Part shown: one piece after another, positions 49,258 through 59,185 of the stretch
How positions within the stretch are numbered: position 1 is the stretch's first letter
Layout: every line of letters begins with the position of its first letter
NCBI GenBank assembly: GCA_051294375.1
Contig: CM119265.1
Coordinates: 20,054,509 to 20,118,508, forward strand
Source: Paraspadella gotoi
Taxonomy: Eukaryota > Chaetognatha
Length of the DNA stretch: 64,000 nucleotides
Direction: 5' to 3'
Program-made: the position numbers and the translations under genes
Notes under the pieces: model-generated
Seen by the model: the letters and a program-made list of their open reading frames with translations, nothing else
Told to the model about the DNA's origin: nothing
Database searches by the model: none

Positions 49258-50065
49258 TCAGTACGCTAGGTTTAATTCTTAGATGAAAATAACGACATTA
49301 AAGCGTCATACTAATAACTATATAAACGAAAAAGGAATGAGTAAAAAAATTTAAATTACGAGTTAGGAGACTGTGAAGCCGATGAACTGGACCCACGTGA
49401 AATACAAGCGTTCGGGTTCGGTAGGTGATACGTAGGTCGAAAAGCAATCGTTTAAATGAACAATTAAGACTGCGAGTATTTTTTTTTTCATTACAAGGGG
49501 TAAAGGATAAGGATTGCTGAGCCAACGTCAAAGTCCGAGTAAATAAGGATACTTGTAAGTGATTGTACTCGTACAAAAGATTATTTTGGTCCCGATCGCG
49601 TGGGACGTTTAAGGCGACCTAATAAACATTAACACCAAACAATAGAAAAAAACATTCAAAACGAACCCATTTCCCCCACAAGTCAAAGGACTTTCCCTTT
49701 GACTGGAAGATATGGAGAAGGGTGCGAGAACGGGTCGCTCGTAATTCTCAAATAATAATAATAGATATCAGTTCCTAAAGCAGTTTATAATCGACTAGAT
49801 CGAATGCTATCGAAGTTGAAAGGAAAAAAAGCACGCTTTTCGTTTTGTTCGTTCTGAACTGTTGAGGTTAAGTTTTTTGAAAGAATAAAAAGCATCGAAT
49901 GTGAAACGGATGTTCCGGTGAGGAGGCTGGCAACGGGAATCGCGAGGAAAGATGCGAGAGTCAGAATCAGAAAATGAGATCAAATCAAGGGGTTTTTTAA
50001 AAAAATTTTGTCCGCCGCTCTGACTCTCTTTTAAATTATCCTACATTATCCTTCATTATCCAGCG
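49258..50065. other. intergenic region between the KCTD-like gene and NUP88
   Basis: About 810 bp of AT-rich sequence without a convincing gene. It is the longest gap inside the seven-gene array and is the natural place for an independent NUP88 promoter. Confidence 0.5.
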
Positions 50066-52262
50066 TCACCAACTGAAAGTGAGGACGTGCGCCATGTTGG
50101 GGCACTCACGCGGAGCCAAAATTCCACCGGCAGTGTAAAGTCCGGACATGGTGCAACTGCGAAAAAATTGGAAAATTTTCTTTATCACTTAAGTCATTAA
50201 CAATTAGTAAGTTCGTCTTGGTTATACCCGTGACATCGAAGGGAAAATTTGCAGACGACTACGTTACACTGAACTGCAAATCCGTCGTGGCTTAGTTCGT
50301 TAACGATGAACCCAATCATCTTATCCATGTTTATTTCTTGGGTTTTCACTTTGATCGTTATGTCTGACTTATTTCCCTAGAAAATGAAAAAAAAGGGGTT
50401 TTTCTCCAATGCGAATCTTACCATTTAGGTTAGGCGACTATCCACTAACCTGAAATGTGCAATCGTGAGTGACACAGACGGGTTGCCGGGTGCAATTGTA
50501 GCAGGGAATGGATCCCTGCAATTTGGAATGGTTGTCCTGGGTGAGGACGACGACAGACTCTTCGAAGGCGGTGCGCTTCTGAGAAGCGACGCCAATGATG
50601 CTCTTCTTGATGGACTCGTAGTCGGGAATAAGAGCTCGAAAGTACTCACGCCGGCGAACGGCGATGACGCGGGGGGAAGAAGCTTCGAGCTTCTCGATCA
50701 TCGACTGAGAGAATGTTGCATGAAAGAAGGAATTTTCGCATGATGGTCAGTTTGGTCACGTGATTAAAAAACTATTATTTAGCATTTTTACTTGCAAGCA
50801 AAAAAATTCTGCCTCCCGCAACACTTGCAGCACGACGTCTTCCGGCGGCAATGCGTCGCTCCTCAGGTAGGAAAGAATGTAACCAAAGTACTGCCCGTCG
50901 CGGTCGATGAAGTAGCGCCCCTCGCGATCCTTGCTGAAGGCGTGGCGGCCAGAAAACATGGCGGCCAGCATTGAATCTTCGTACTTGACAAGGGTCGAGA
51001 GGGATGTGGTAAAGGCGTGACCTCCCACGTTTAAGTTGATGATACAAGTCAGTGCGGACGGCGGGACGGCTGAAGGAGGTAGAAAAAGATAAATATAGAT
51101 ATATATAGAAATAGGTAGAAATCCCAACAAAAGCGGACGAATTTATTTTCCAAAGTGTGATTAACTAAGCCAAAAATGCAAAGAGGTTGTCTTAACGTGA
51201 GATTCAAAACGTACCGCATTCTAGCGACCAGGAATCTGAAGACAGTTAAAGAAACAGAGTTAAGAGCAAAGAAATACAGGTATACTAGTATAGGTAGGGA
51301 ACCGGGGAACCCCCCTCGTCGTATTTTAATTATATACCCGTGTAATGAAGCGCAAGTTCTGCGCTGGGAATGTCGCGTGGAAAGGTCAACGACTTGAAAG
51401 TGGCGAGGTTGGCGGCGGAAAGACTAGGAACGACGCAAGCGACGGCAGGGGCGGAGGCGGACACGCTGGCGGGGCCTTCGACGAGAGAAGAGTGCAATGG
51501 TGGGGGAACGGCGCTAGAGGAAGCGAAACTGCAATTAGATGACCTGAAGGAAAAACAAAAGGGGAAAAGAATTTGATGAAATAGCTTATTAAACTGTTGT
51601 AATCGGTCTATCTTATTTGCCATTTGTAAAAGTGTTTTAAAATATAAACAATCGATATTTGTTTACAAACAATACAGCTCGTTGTTATATCATTGCTTTG
51701 TTGAAGACTGAAGAGAGTAAAGAGCTTACCGAGAGGTTGTGCTGTTTTGTCTGTGATTGTTGCCCGAACAGCTGCTGACGCTGAGATCATCGACGGAGGC
51801 CGGATCCAGTTCCACTTGCACCTCGTCGGCTGTCGCCTCGCATTTGACGGAACCCGCGCCCGAATTCGCCTCCTGCCCACTTTTGGTCTGAGTGACTGTT
51901 TTAGAAACGGTTCCATTGGATGCAGAATCGCAAGGCAACGTCGCCTTCAATCCGGAATCGGCGGTGGACGCCGTTTTTTCATCGGCGGTGGTCTGGGCTT
52001 CGACTTCGGCCTTGCCGGCGGCCGACGGTGGCGTCGAGGACGAGCCTTCGCTGGATCGCGACATTCCAATTTCGGAATCGTCTTCTTCAAATTCTTCGAT
52101 TTGGTCGACTCCTTTGCTTGAGATCTCGCCCGCCGTTGTTCCGCCGACGGCGGAAAGAGGGTCGACCGGCCCTTCGACGACTTCCTCCAAGTCGGAATCC
52201 AGATCAGGTTCAAATTTAGCCAGAGGACAGGGAGAAGTGCACCCGGAACTAGGAGAAGACAT
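50066..52262 (-). CDS. KCTD-family BTB/POZ protein (closest in appearance to KCTD7)
   Basis: KCTD proteins usually oligomerise through a T1-type BTB domain and often act as Cullin-3 adaptors. Six exons (52262-51730, 51543-51338, 51069-50792, 50704-50450, 50376-50228, 50156-50066) join in phase to 503 residues. Residues 1-240 are low-complexity, acidic and Ser-rich (MSSPSSGCTSPCPLAKFEPD, FEEDDSEIGMSRSSEG), with no known domain. The BTB domain follows at about 252-340: INLNVGGHAFTTSLSTLVKY, EDSMLAAMFSGRHAF, EGRYFIDRDGQYFGYILSYL. It is very like KCTD7 (YEDTMLAAMFSGRH, EGRYFIDRDG). The C-terminal third has a cysteine-bearing segment (GSIPCYNCTRQPVCVTHDC) and ends NMAHVLTFSW. I am sure of the family but not of the orthologue. 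It starts 217 bp after the UQCC6 stop. Confidence 0.88.
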
Positions 52263-52478
52263 CCGCGGAATTGTTCACGATCACTTTTTTTGTTTTTTAG
52301 AGGGAAAGAGAGAGAGAGAGCAAACACTGATTTTTTTAAATATTCTCTGAAGAGCCACAAAAAATGTCGCGGTAACTTTTTTTCGTTCGCTGCAAACAAA
52401 ACATCAACCGCATTAAAAATAATAGTATAAATAGGAATCAAACTATTAATTATTATTTCTATGAAAAATCACGTTGCA

Positions 52479-52670
52479 TTATTTTGCGGGAGAGTGTTTC
52501 CGTTCCGGTTCTTCTTCCACCAGCTTCGATTTCCTCATCCGCTCAGTAAAGACATCTAGGTCGTCGAGCGGTCTGTAGACCAAGTGGACCGCCTGCGCAC
52601 CCAAGAACATGGACGCTAACGAGGCTGAAAAAACCCCGGCGAACTGCGACCACGACACGCCGCCAGGCAT
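52479..52670 (-). CDS. UQCC6: ubiquinol-cytochrome c reductase assembly factor UQCC6 (Brawnin)
   Basis: This is a 63-residue single-exon gene. It starts MPGGVSWSQFAGVFSASLAS, followed by MFLGAQAVHLVYRPL, and ends EEPERKHSPAK. This matches the small inner-mitochondrial-membrane protein Brawnin, needed for complex III assembly: human starts MPAGVPMSTYLKMFAASLLA, has VVHRYYRP after the membrane segment, and carries a basic ERKHKP tail. The membrane helix covers residues about 8-30. I chose the ATG at 52670 because the family N-terminus is MP(A/G)GV. The upstream codons extend the frame but do not resemble the family. It lies 174 bp downstream of the POLRMT stop and 217 bp upstream of the KCTD-like start, all co-directional. 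Confidence 0.88.
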   Translation of the reverse strand: MPGGVSWSQFAGVFSASLASMFLGAQAVHLVYRPLDDLDVFTERMRKSKLVEEEPERKHSPAK

Positions 52671-52843
52671 CTTCCGAAGATTGTCGATGACCGAGTTAAG
52701 AAGGTTTTTTCCTTTGGGTTCCAAAAGACAACAATACAGGAAACTGACAAAACAGGTCAACAAATAATTTGAAAAAACTGTTAAAGGCGATAAGATCACA
52801 GCCTTTTAATAATTGTCGTATAAAGTCGATGGGATAAATTTTA

Positions 52844-55800
52844 TCAACTGAAGAAAAATTCGCTTTTCTTGACTTCTTCAATGTCTAATTTTCCTCTGGG
52901 AGGGACTTGGGCAAGAACTTTTTCCAAGAGGCTATCCATTCTTTTCGCTACTATGGCTGCATTTTTGTGCCGGAGGGCCTTAACCGCTTTCGACACTTCG
53001 CATAGCTCCTCAGCCTCCCTTAATTTCCCTGCCTCTGCATCCACTAAGTCCTCCATATCCATCAAGTCCGCCGCCTCCTCCACCTTCACCACACTCGGCG
53101 CTTCCGACCACTCTGTCTCGTTGGTTTCGACGAATTTCGGTCTCCTGTTCGCTTCGGCCAAGTGCCGTCCTAGATTCTCCAAGATTGGCAGAGAGTGGAG
53201 ATTGACGAATTGTTCGCGACAGATGACGTTTATCTCGTCGACGTCTGCGGCGTGCGTCCAGAAGCAATCGTGGACGGCGTTGAAGACGATGCCGCGGCGA
53301 TGGGCGTGGAGCGCCGTCAGAAACATGTGGGTCGCGTCGAGCGAGTGGATGAAGTTGGGGGCGAATCCGTTTTTCTGCTTGTTACTGTCGGGTAAAAATG
53401 CGGCTGAGTATAACCCAGTTGATTCTTTCTGAGTATTTTTGCGCTTGCAGTAGGGCTGCATAACAGGCAGACCCAGCGGCGTGACCCAGGTCATGGGGTT
53501 GCGATTGACCCTGGTGACCAGCGTTGACAGGTCGTTAAACCAGTTTTGTATCTTCTTTGTGGCGACAAATCTTTCCGTGAGAGACCCAAGCGTCGTTTGG
53601 GCCAGGTAGACGGAGCATTTCCAAAGGCCCTCTTTTGGAAAAGAGTCCAACTCCTGAAGTCGGTTGGCGATTTGAGCTCTGGCGCCGTAATTGGTCACAC
53701 CGTAAACTGTTGTCATGATAGTTTGCTTTATGACCTAAAACAAAGAAAATGTTTTTTTTTTTCAACTGGCACCATTTTTTCACTTTATTTAATTATGAGT
53801 AAGCATAAATAATAAAAATTCAATTTTTTTCATTTACACTCCTCGATTTCATCGAAGCTTTATATCCTGCTCAATCATACCCACACACAAAACTTCATCT
53901 CAATCTATCCATCCAATAATAATTAGTTTGAGTAATTATGGATTAAAATTAGTAAAAAAGTTTTAGTAAATGTGACTTATGTTTTTTCCATTTAAACTCA
54001 TTTCCACTCGCACGATTCCCTCTAAACTTTATATCCAGCTCAATCACACACTTTGCTACCCTCACACAAAATTTCATTCCAACCCATCCATCCAATCACT
54101 AGTAATTGGAGTTTAATAGTATTAGTTAGTATTAATAATACACGTAACTTTCAGCTCAGCCGCTGCAAAGCTCAACTCGTTTTTGGACGAATCAAAAAAG
54201 GCAATAACTGAAAAAAAAAACCAATTTTTTCTCCTATACTACATCATATGATATATCAGATATTAATATTCATAATCTTATTACGTCAAATATGATTGTG
54301 GCAGAGGCTTGAAAACAACTACTCAAAGACGAAATTTGACTTGCAACTTTGAAATTGCTGCTGCAGCAGAAGCCGAATGCTGTAACTTTAATAACGGAAA
54401 AAAAAGTTGGTTAAATATTAAATGCACAAAAAAAATTATAAAATATCTGTATACAATTTTTTTATTTCATTTTATATGTCAGCGTTGTCGCGGTAGTATT
54501 TCATACCCCGCTACTCGTCCGAGAATCAGCAGCACCTATGGCGCCGGAGGTAGCACAAGCTCCTCCCAACCCAAAGGACTCTGGTTCGCGCCCTGCTGAT
54601 TCACAGAAGTAAAAGCGGGACGGGGTGTCTAACCCACCTGTAGTGACGGACTACAGCCCGATCCGAAGTTCGGGACCTTGTATGCAACGGATGGTGAACT
54701 GCGTGAGGCATCGTCTTCCACAGTGTTCCGAATTACCCCTGTTCCGAATTACCCCTGTTCCGAATTACCCCGCACTACACTATAACATTATCGTTTTTAA
54801 AGGACATTCATGATGAGAACATATTATGGCAACAGCTGGGTCGCCCATTGGGATGGGGCAGACTGTGGATGGAACGTGACGCTTGGGATGGTGCGTTCCC
54901 CCTCTGAGCAAATGGGATTGGCTGAACGATGGTGGATGTGAGTCGGTGTGAATATATTGCCACAATATATCTAAATTTTCAGTTTCATACAATTACAAAT
55001 AATATATAAAAAAGCTATCTATAATTTGGATCGACAACGACGACGTTTATAGGGACCAATCGTCGCAAGCAATTGCGATAAAAAGCTCAAATATGGTTTT
55101 TTAAAGTACAGATACAAAATAAATTAAATTTCCTGCCAAAGTATTTTACGCACCTTCCGGCTCACAAAACCCTCCAGCATTTGAGCCTCCTCGATTCCAT
55201 TTGCCGCATCGGCCGCTCGCTTTCGTTCCACCAACTCCAAAACGTCCGAGTAAACGTCGTTGGGTTTGTCGGAGACTCGGAGGTTGACAGACTCTCCGCC
55301 ATAGAGATCGCGGCCCAGCGCCGCGTAGTGCTGCAGCCCGTTACAGCTTCCGTCCTGATGCACAGGAAGTCGGCTGACGAAAAGGGTAGGGTCAGGAGAG
55401 GACATGGCGTCGGCAATCTCCTTGCAAGCGGCAAGCGTCTCCCAGGGTTCTTCGCTGGACATCCACCATTTCCTCCCTTTAAGTGGCCGCGACGCTGAAT
55501 CTAGAATCTCCGGGAGAATCTCCTCGGCGAAGGCGAGACGAGTCGACGTCGACTCTCGCTTCTTGAGTCCCGTCAGGTTAATCACGTGGATCTTGAGCCA
55601 GTCAAGACCCTTGGGGCCCAACGGTTTGCCCTTGGCGAATGTGAGGAGGCCGCGAGTGAGGTCGTCGCCCATGTGATTCAAATTAGACGAGAACGGATAG
55701 ACTCGCCCACGAAAGTCCATGAAGAAGGGATACCACAGGACGTCGTTGCGAAAGTTTTCCGCCAGCGTTAGTTTGTATGAGGCGGTGCACCACAAACTGT

Positions 55801-58800
55801 GGGTTTCGAAGCGCTCTTTGATCAAGCGGCGTCGTTCTTGGAACAGTTGACGGCGCTCATCCATGTCCATATCAGACGTGGGGGTCGGAAGAGACACAAT
55901 TTGATCAGTGACCGCGGACGCCGGGATGGGGATAGCTAATTTGGGTTCGCCGCCCGAGGAGAAAATGGCAGTGGCGACGTCAAGGACAAAGCAGTTTACC
56001 CGCCAGGGGCACGCTCCCAAATGGTTCATGGCGTCAAGTATAGGATGTAGGGATTCAGCAGGAAACTGTTCATTCGTTTTGAGAAAAAAATGAATTTACA
56101 CCAAACATATCGACAAAAAGAAACATCGTCCCAATTAATTACCGCTTTTATATGTTCAGTTTCCCAATCAGAGTCGGAGCTGAAGTTGTAATTCCGCACG
56201 AGCTTGTTGCGAAGAAGCAAGTTCCCCCCGTAGTCAAGAGACATCCAGGGAAGCGGCGGTACAACCATGGGAATCTCGTTGACGACGAAGGATTGGCTGC
56301 TCCCATCATGGCAGAACAACTCCACGAGAAATGGGTGCGGCTTTAGCGAATTAACTTTGCGGCATTTTCCGTCAACAATGCAGTCGAGGAGAAGTTTGTA
56401 AAAGGCGGGAAACGGATTTGAACTGCGAGCAAAAAAACAACGATTCGAAAACGGACGGGTGACGCTAAACAAATTAGATCAGTCCTGCTAACCCTTTCTT
56501 TCCGACGATCTCCGGATAAACAACTACGCTGTCGACGATGATTTCCAACACCTCCCTTCCGACAAGCGCGCGTATACTTCGGGGCCAAAAGGGTTTCGGG
56601 ATTTCCACGTCGGCGATGGCTGGGTATTCGTCCCGGATTCGTTGCCAAAATAGTCGTTCGGTTGGTTCGGAACGAGTGGGCGCGGAGAGGAAGTCGACGT
56701 AGCGCGAGTAGACTTCACGGAAGCAATCGCCATGTATACGGCGCGACTCCACAAGGACCCGATTGTGAATTTCATATCCCAAATCAGAGAATACCTAAGG
56801 TGAAAAACCTGGAGTAAGCTTATTTTTATTAACGAACAATAATAAAACTTTATTCAGAATAGAGAGAATAATTGTTATAAGGTAGTGATAAAACCTTCAG
56901 TATAAGCAGCTGTAAAACCATGTTACAGGGGGGTTAAGCGACCCGTCTCTCTTAACTGCTAGACGGCCACCTTTGGGTTGGCAGGCGAATGACTTGCCTC
57001 CTGCACTAATGACTGCTATGAACGGTTTGTGGCTTTTAAGCCACCAGAATTTATTCTGTAAATGTAACAACTTTGAAACGCACCGATGTCATTGCGCGAT
57101 TGTAACTGACGTTCCAAAGCGTAATTTCGGATATTTTTGAAAGCATAAGGTCAACCATTACGTCTGAAAAGTCAAGCAGATAAATGCTTTTTAGGATAAA
57201 CAATGAGAATACATAAAAAAAGGATTTAACTAACCTTTCGGTAGAAGAGACAGGTAAGGATACAAATCCAGCTTCAAACGCCTCGAAAATTTTCGCTCTT
57301 CTCGGAGCAAATTCAAGCGCTTAGCCAACCGATCTTCCAGGGCCTGTCTCCAGACTTTTTCGTGATGTTCCAGACGAGGATTCCGACGCTGATCGACGGT
57401 GAACCCGACTTGCTTAATCTGGACACGGCCGTCGACTTCTTGTTTTATTGACTGCTCAAACTTTTTCTTTATTTCCTCGGGATCGAAAGCCCCGTGGAGA
57501 GGATTAGGATAAACCGGTTGTTCTTCGTTCAAATCCTTCAAGATTTCAGGAAGATACAGCTGCGTGGTCATAGCGGGCGCATTTTTCGATAGGTTCAGTG
57601 CAGACGCCGCCAACGAGACGCGTCGCTTCTGCTCGTGAGTCAGTCGCGAATCATCTAGAACCAAGGTGAGACTCCGCGCGTCGTTCACCAGATGACCGAG
57701 TCGAGCCTGGAGGTCTCGCGTCGTTTCGCCGCCTTCCTCCAAAACCTTTCCAAAACCAGATAGAGTCAGCATAACCGCCAGAGAATCGATTTCCAGCATT
57801 TCGTTTTTAATGTCTTTTATCCAGGCTAGACAGGCTTCGACGTCGCCCTCGTCGGCGCGCCGGCTCATGACGATATGGAAGGGCGCAGTGGACAGCAAAG
57901 TGTGAGGAGACGGGGAGGAATCGATGAGAGGCTTATTTCGCATTGCATGTGATTTTCTGAGGACCTCCTCTTTCGATTTCCAAATTGCATTATCGAGCAA
58001 AACTTTTCTAAGAAATTCTTCGGCATAAGCCACATCGCCGACTGTTACGCTGGAGTGGAGAAAGGATAGAAGCTCCCGATTGAATCGACGGATATCGCCC
58101 AAACGACACACTTCCTGGGATTTTATTACTTTTTCTTTACCAGTGCCTTTGGATAAATTCCTTTCTTTCCGAGAGCCATTGGGAAATCTTTGAACGTCGA
58201 AAGACGTTTTCAACTCGACTGGCCGATTTAAACTTATTTCAGTCAAAAGCTTACGATCATTTTTCACAACTTGTTTCTTGGGCTTCATTGCTTCATTGTC
58301 AGTCTTATCGTTTAATAAAAGATCCTTCTTTTTTACTTTCACCTCTTTTTTTTTTCGAGAGCCATTGGGAAATCTTTGAACGTCGAAAGACGTTTTCAAC
58401 TCGACTGGCCGATTTAAACTTATTTCAGTCAAAAGCTTACGAGATAATATTCCGACTTGACTTGAAGAAAGCCTTTTTTTGGAGTCAGTTTTCGGCTTTC
58501 CCTTCGACGTAATCTCGCTTCGATCTGAAGGCTTGCCAGTCTTTCCAGTCTCTTTCACCGAGGACGATTTCGAGGGTTTAGATTCTTCAATCGGAGAGTT
58601 TTCCATCTCGAGCTCTGGTATTTTCACCTTGAACTTCTCGACTGTCTCGAGATTGGGCTCATTCACCGTAGAAGTTTCGATCGGATCGCGAAGAAATGGT
58701 TCGATTTCCGGGCTATCGATTGAGATGCGATACACAACGTCTGACCCGAGACCTGTCGGTTTTTCCTCAACATCTTCCCGACGTAGCGGTGATGCGTTTT

Positions 58801-58963
58801 TTTTGACGTCATTGGCGGATGATCGATGAAAAGCTCGGTCGTTTGCAACAGAGCGATCGTTTATCCAAACTCGTGAACTTCTTATGGGGGCGCTCAGACC
58901 AGTACAACGGTAATTAGCGCAAAGCAGCGATCGACTTAACATGGCGAAAATCGAGAAGACCAA
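52844..58963 (-). CDS. POLRMT: mitochondrial DNA-directed RNA polymerase
   Basis: This single-subunit T7-like polymerase transcribes mtDNA. Six exons (58963-57235, 57163-57084, 56794-56493, 56422-56143, 56065-55154, 53734-52844) join in phase to 1397 residues. The N-terminus (MVFSIFAMLSRSLLCANYRC) looks like a mitochondrial presequence; a second Met 7 codons in is an alternative start. Exon 1 covers a disordered region and PPR-type helices. The core has FMDFRGRVYPFSSNLNHMG, GLDWLKIHVINLTGLKKRES, GRKWWM and the catalytic HQDGSCNGLQHYAALG (Asp about 1035). The O helix is KQTIMTTVYGVTNYG (Lys about 1104), and the second catalytic Asp is in VHDCFWTHAADV (about 1257). It ends KKSEFFFS, as in human (KRSTYFFS). 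Oddities: a perfect 29-30 residue internal duplication in exon 1, and an acidic helical insert of roughly 60-80 residues near the C-terminus. Confidence 0.97.
53828..54120. repeat. two diverged direct repeats in the last POLRMT intron
   Basis: Segments at about 53828-53936 and 53988-54115 share the order CATTTA-ACTC, CTTTATATCC(A/T)GCTCAATCA, CCCACACA/CCTCACACA, AAA(A/C)TTCAT and CCATCCATCCAAT. This looks like an old duplication or two copies of a dispersed repeat. No ends or target duplications are clear. Confidence 0.5.
54510..54775 (+). mobile_element. tRNA-derived SINE candidate with 16-bp tail repeats
   Basis: A tRNA-like head lies at about 54526-54603. TCAGCAG pairs with CTGCTGA as a 7-bp acceptor stem. 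The A box is TGGCGCCGGAGG and the B box GGTTCGCGCCC, with about 44 bp between them. The T-arm is imperfect. After an unrelated body the element ends with three tandem copies of TGTTCCGAATTACCCC (54724-54772). It lies in the last POLRMT intron. Its boundaries and target duplication were not resolved. A tRNA pseudogene followed by a short minisatellite is the alternative. Confidence 0.45.
54825..54964 (-). mobile_element. internally deleted solo LTR of the TRIM family
   Basis: The unit runs from TATGGCAACAGC to ATTGCCACA between ATAT duplications (54821-54824 and 54965-54968). It matches the 35 kb LTR at both ends but lacks about 115 bp of the middle, including the CCAGTGAC core. It lies in the last POLRMT intron. 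Confidence 0.75.
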
Positions 58964-59179
58964 AACTCCCTCATATTAGATCTAAAAAAAATAAGTGTAA
59001 ATAAAACGCCGGCGTAATTTTTACACGAAAACTACGAAATAATAATTCAATGTCAACTATAGCCGCTGATTGTAATAAAAAATGTCCACATTAATTCGCA
59101 ATGTAATAGTCGTAATTCGACCTATCTGTGATATACGTGCAAAGCGAGCAAGAATTTGATTGGGTGCGTATAGTGATTC

Positions 59180-59185
59180 TTTATT
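59180..59185 (-). terminator. polyadenylation signal AATAAA overlapping the GALK2 stop codon
   Basis: The last codons read TTG GAA TAA AG on the minus strand, so AATAAA starts within the final sense codon and contains the stop. If used, the 3' UTR would be only about 10-30 bases. This suits the 218-bp distance to the POLRMT start. Confidence 0.6.
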
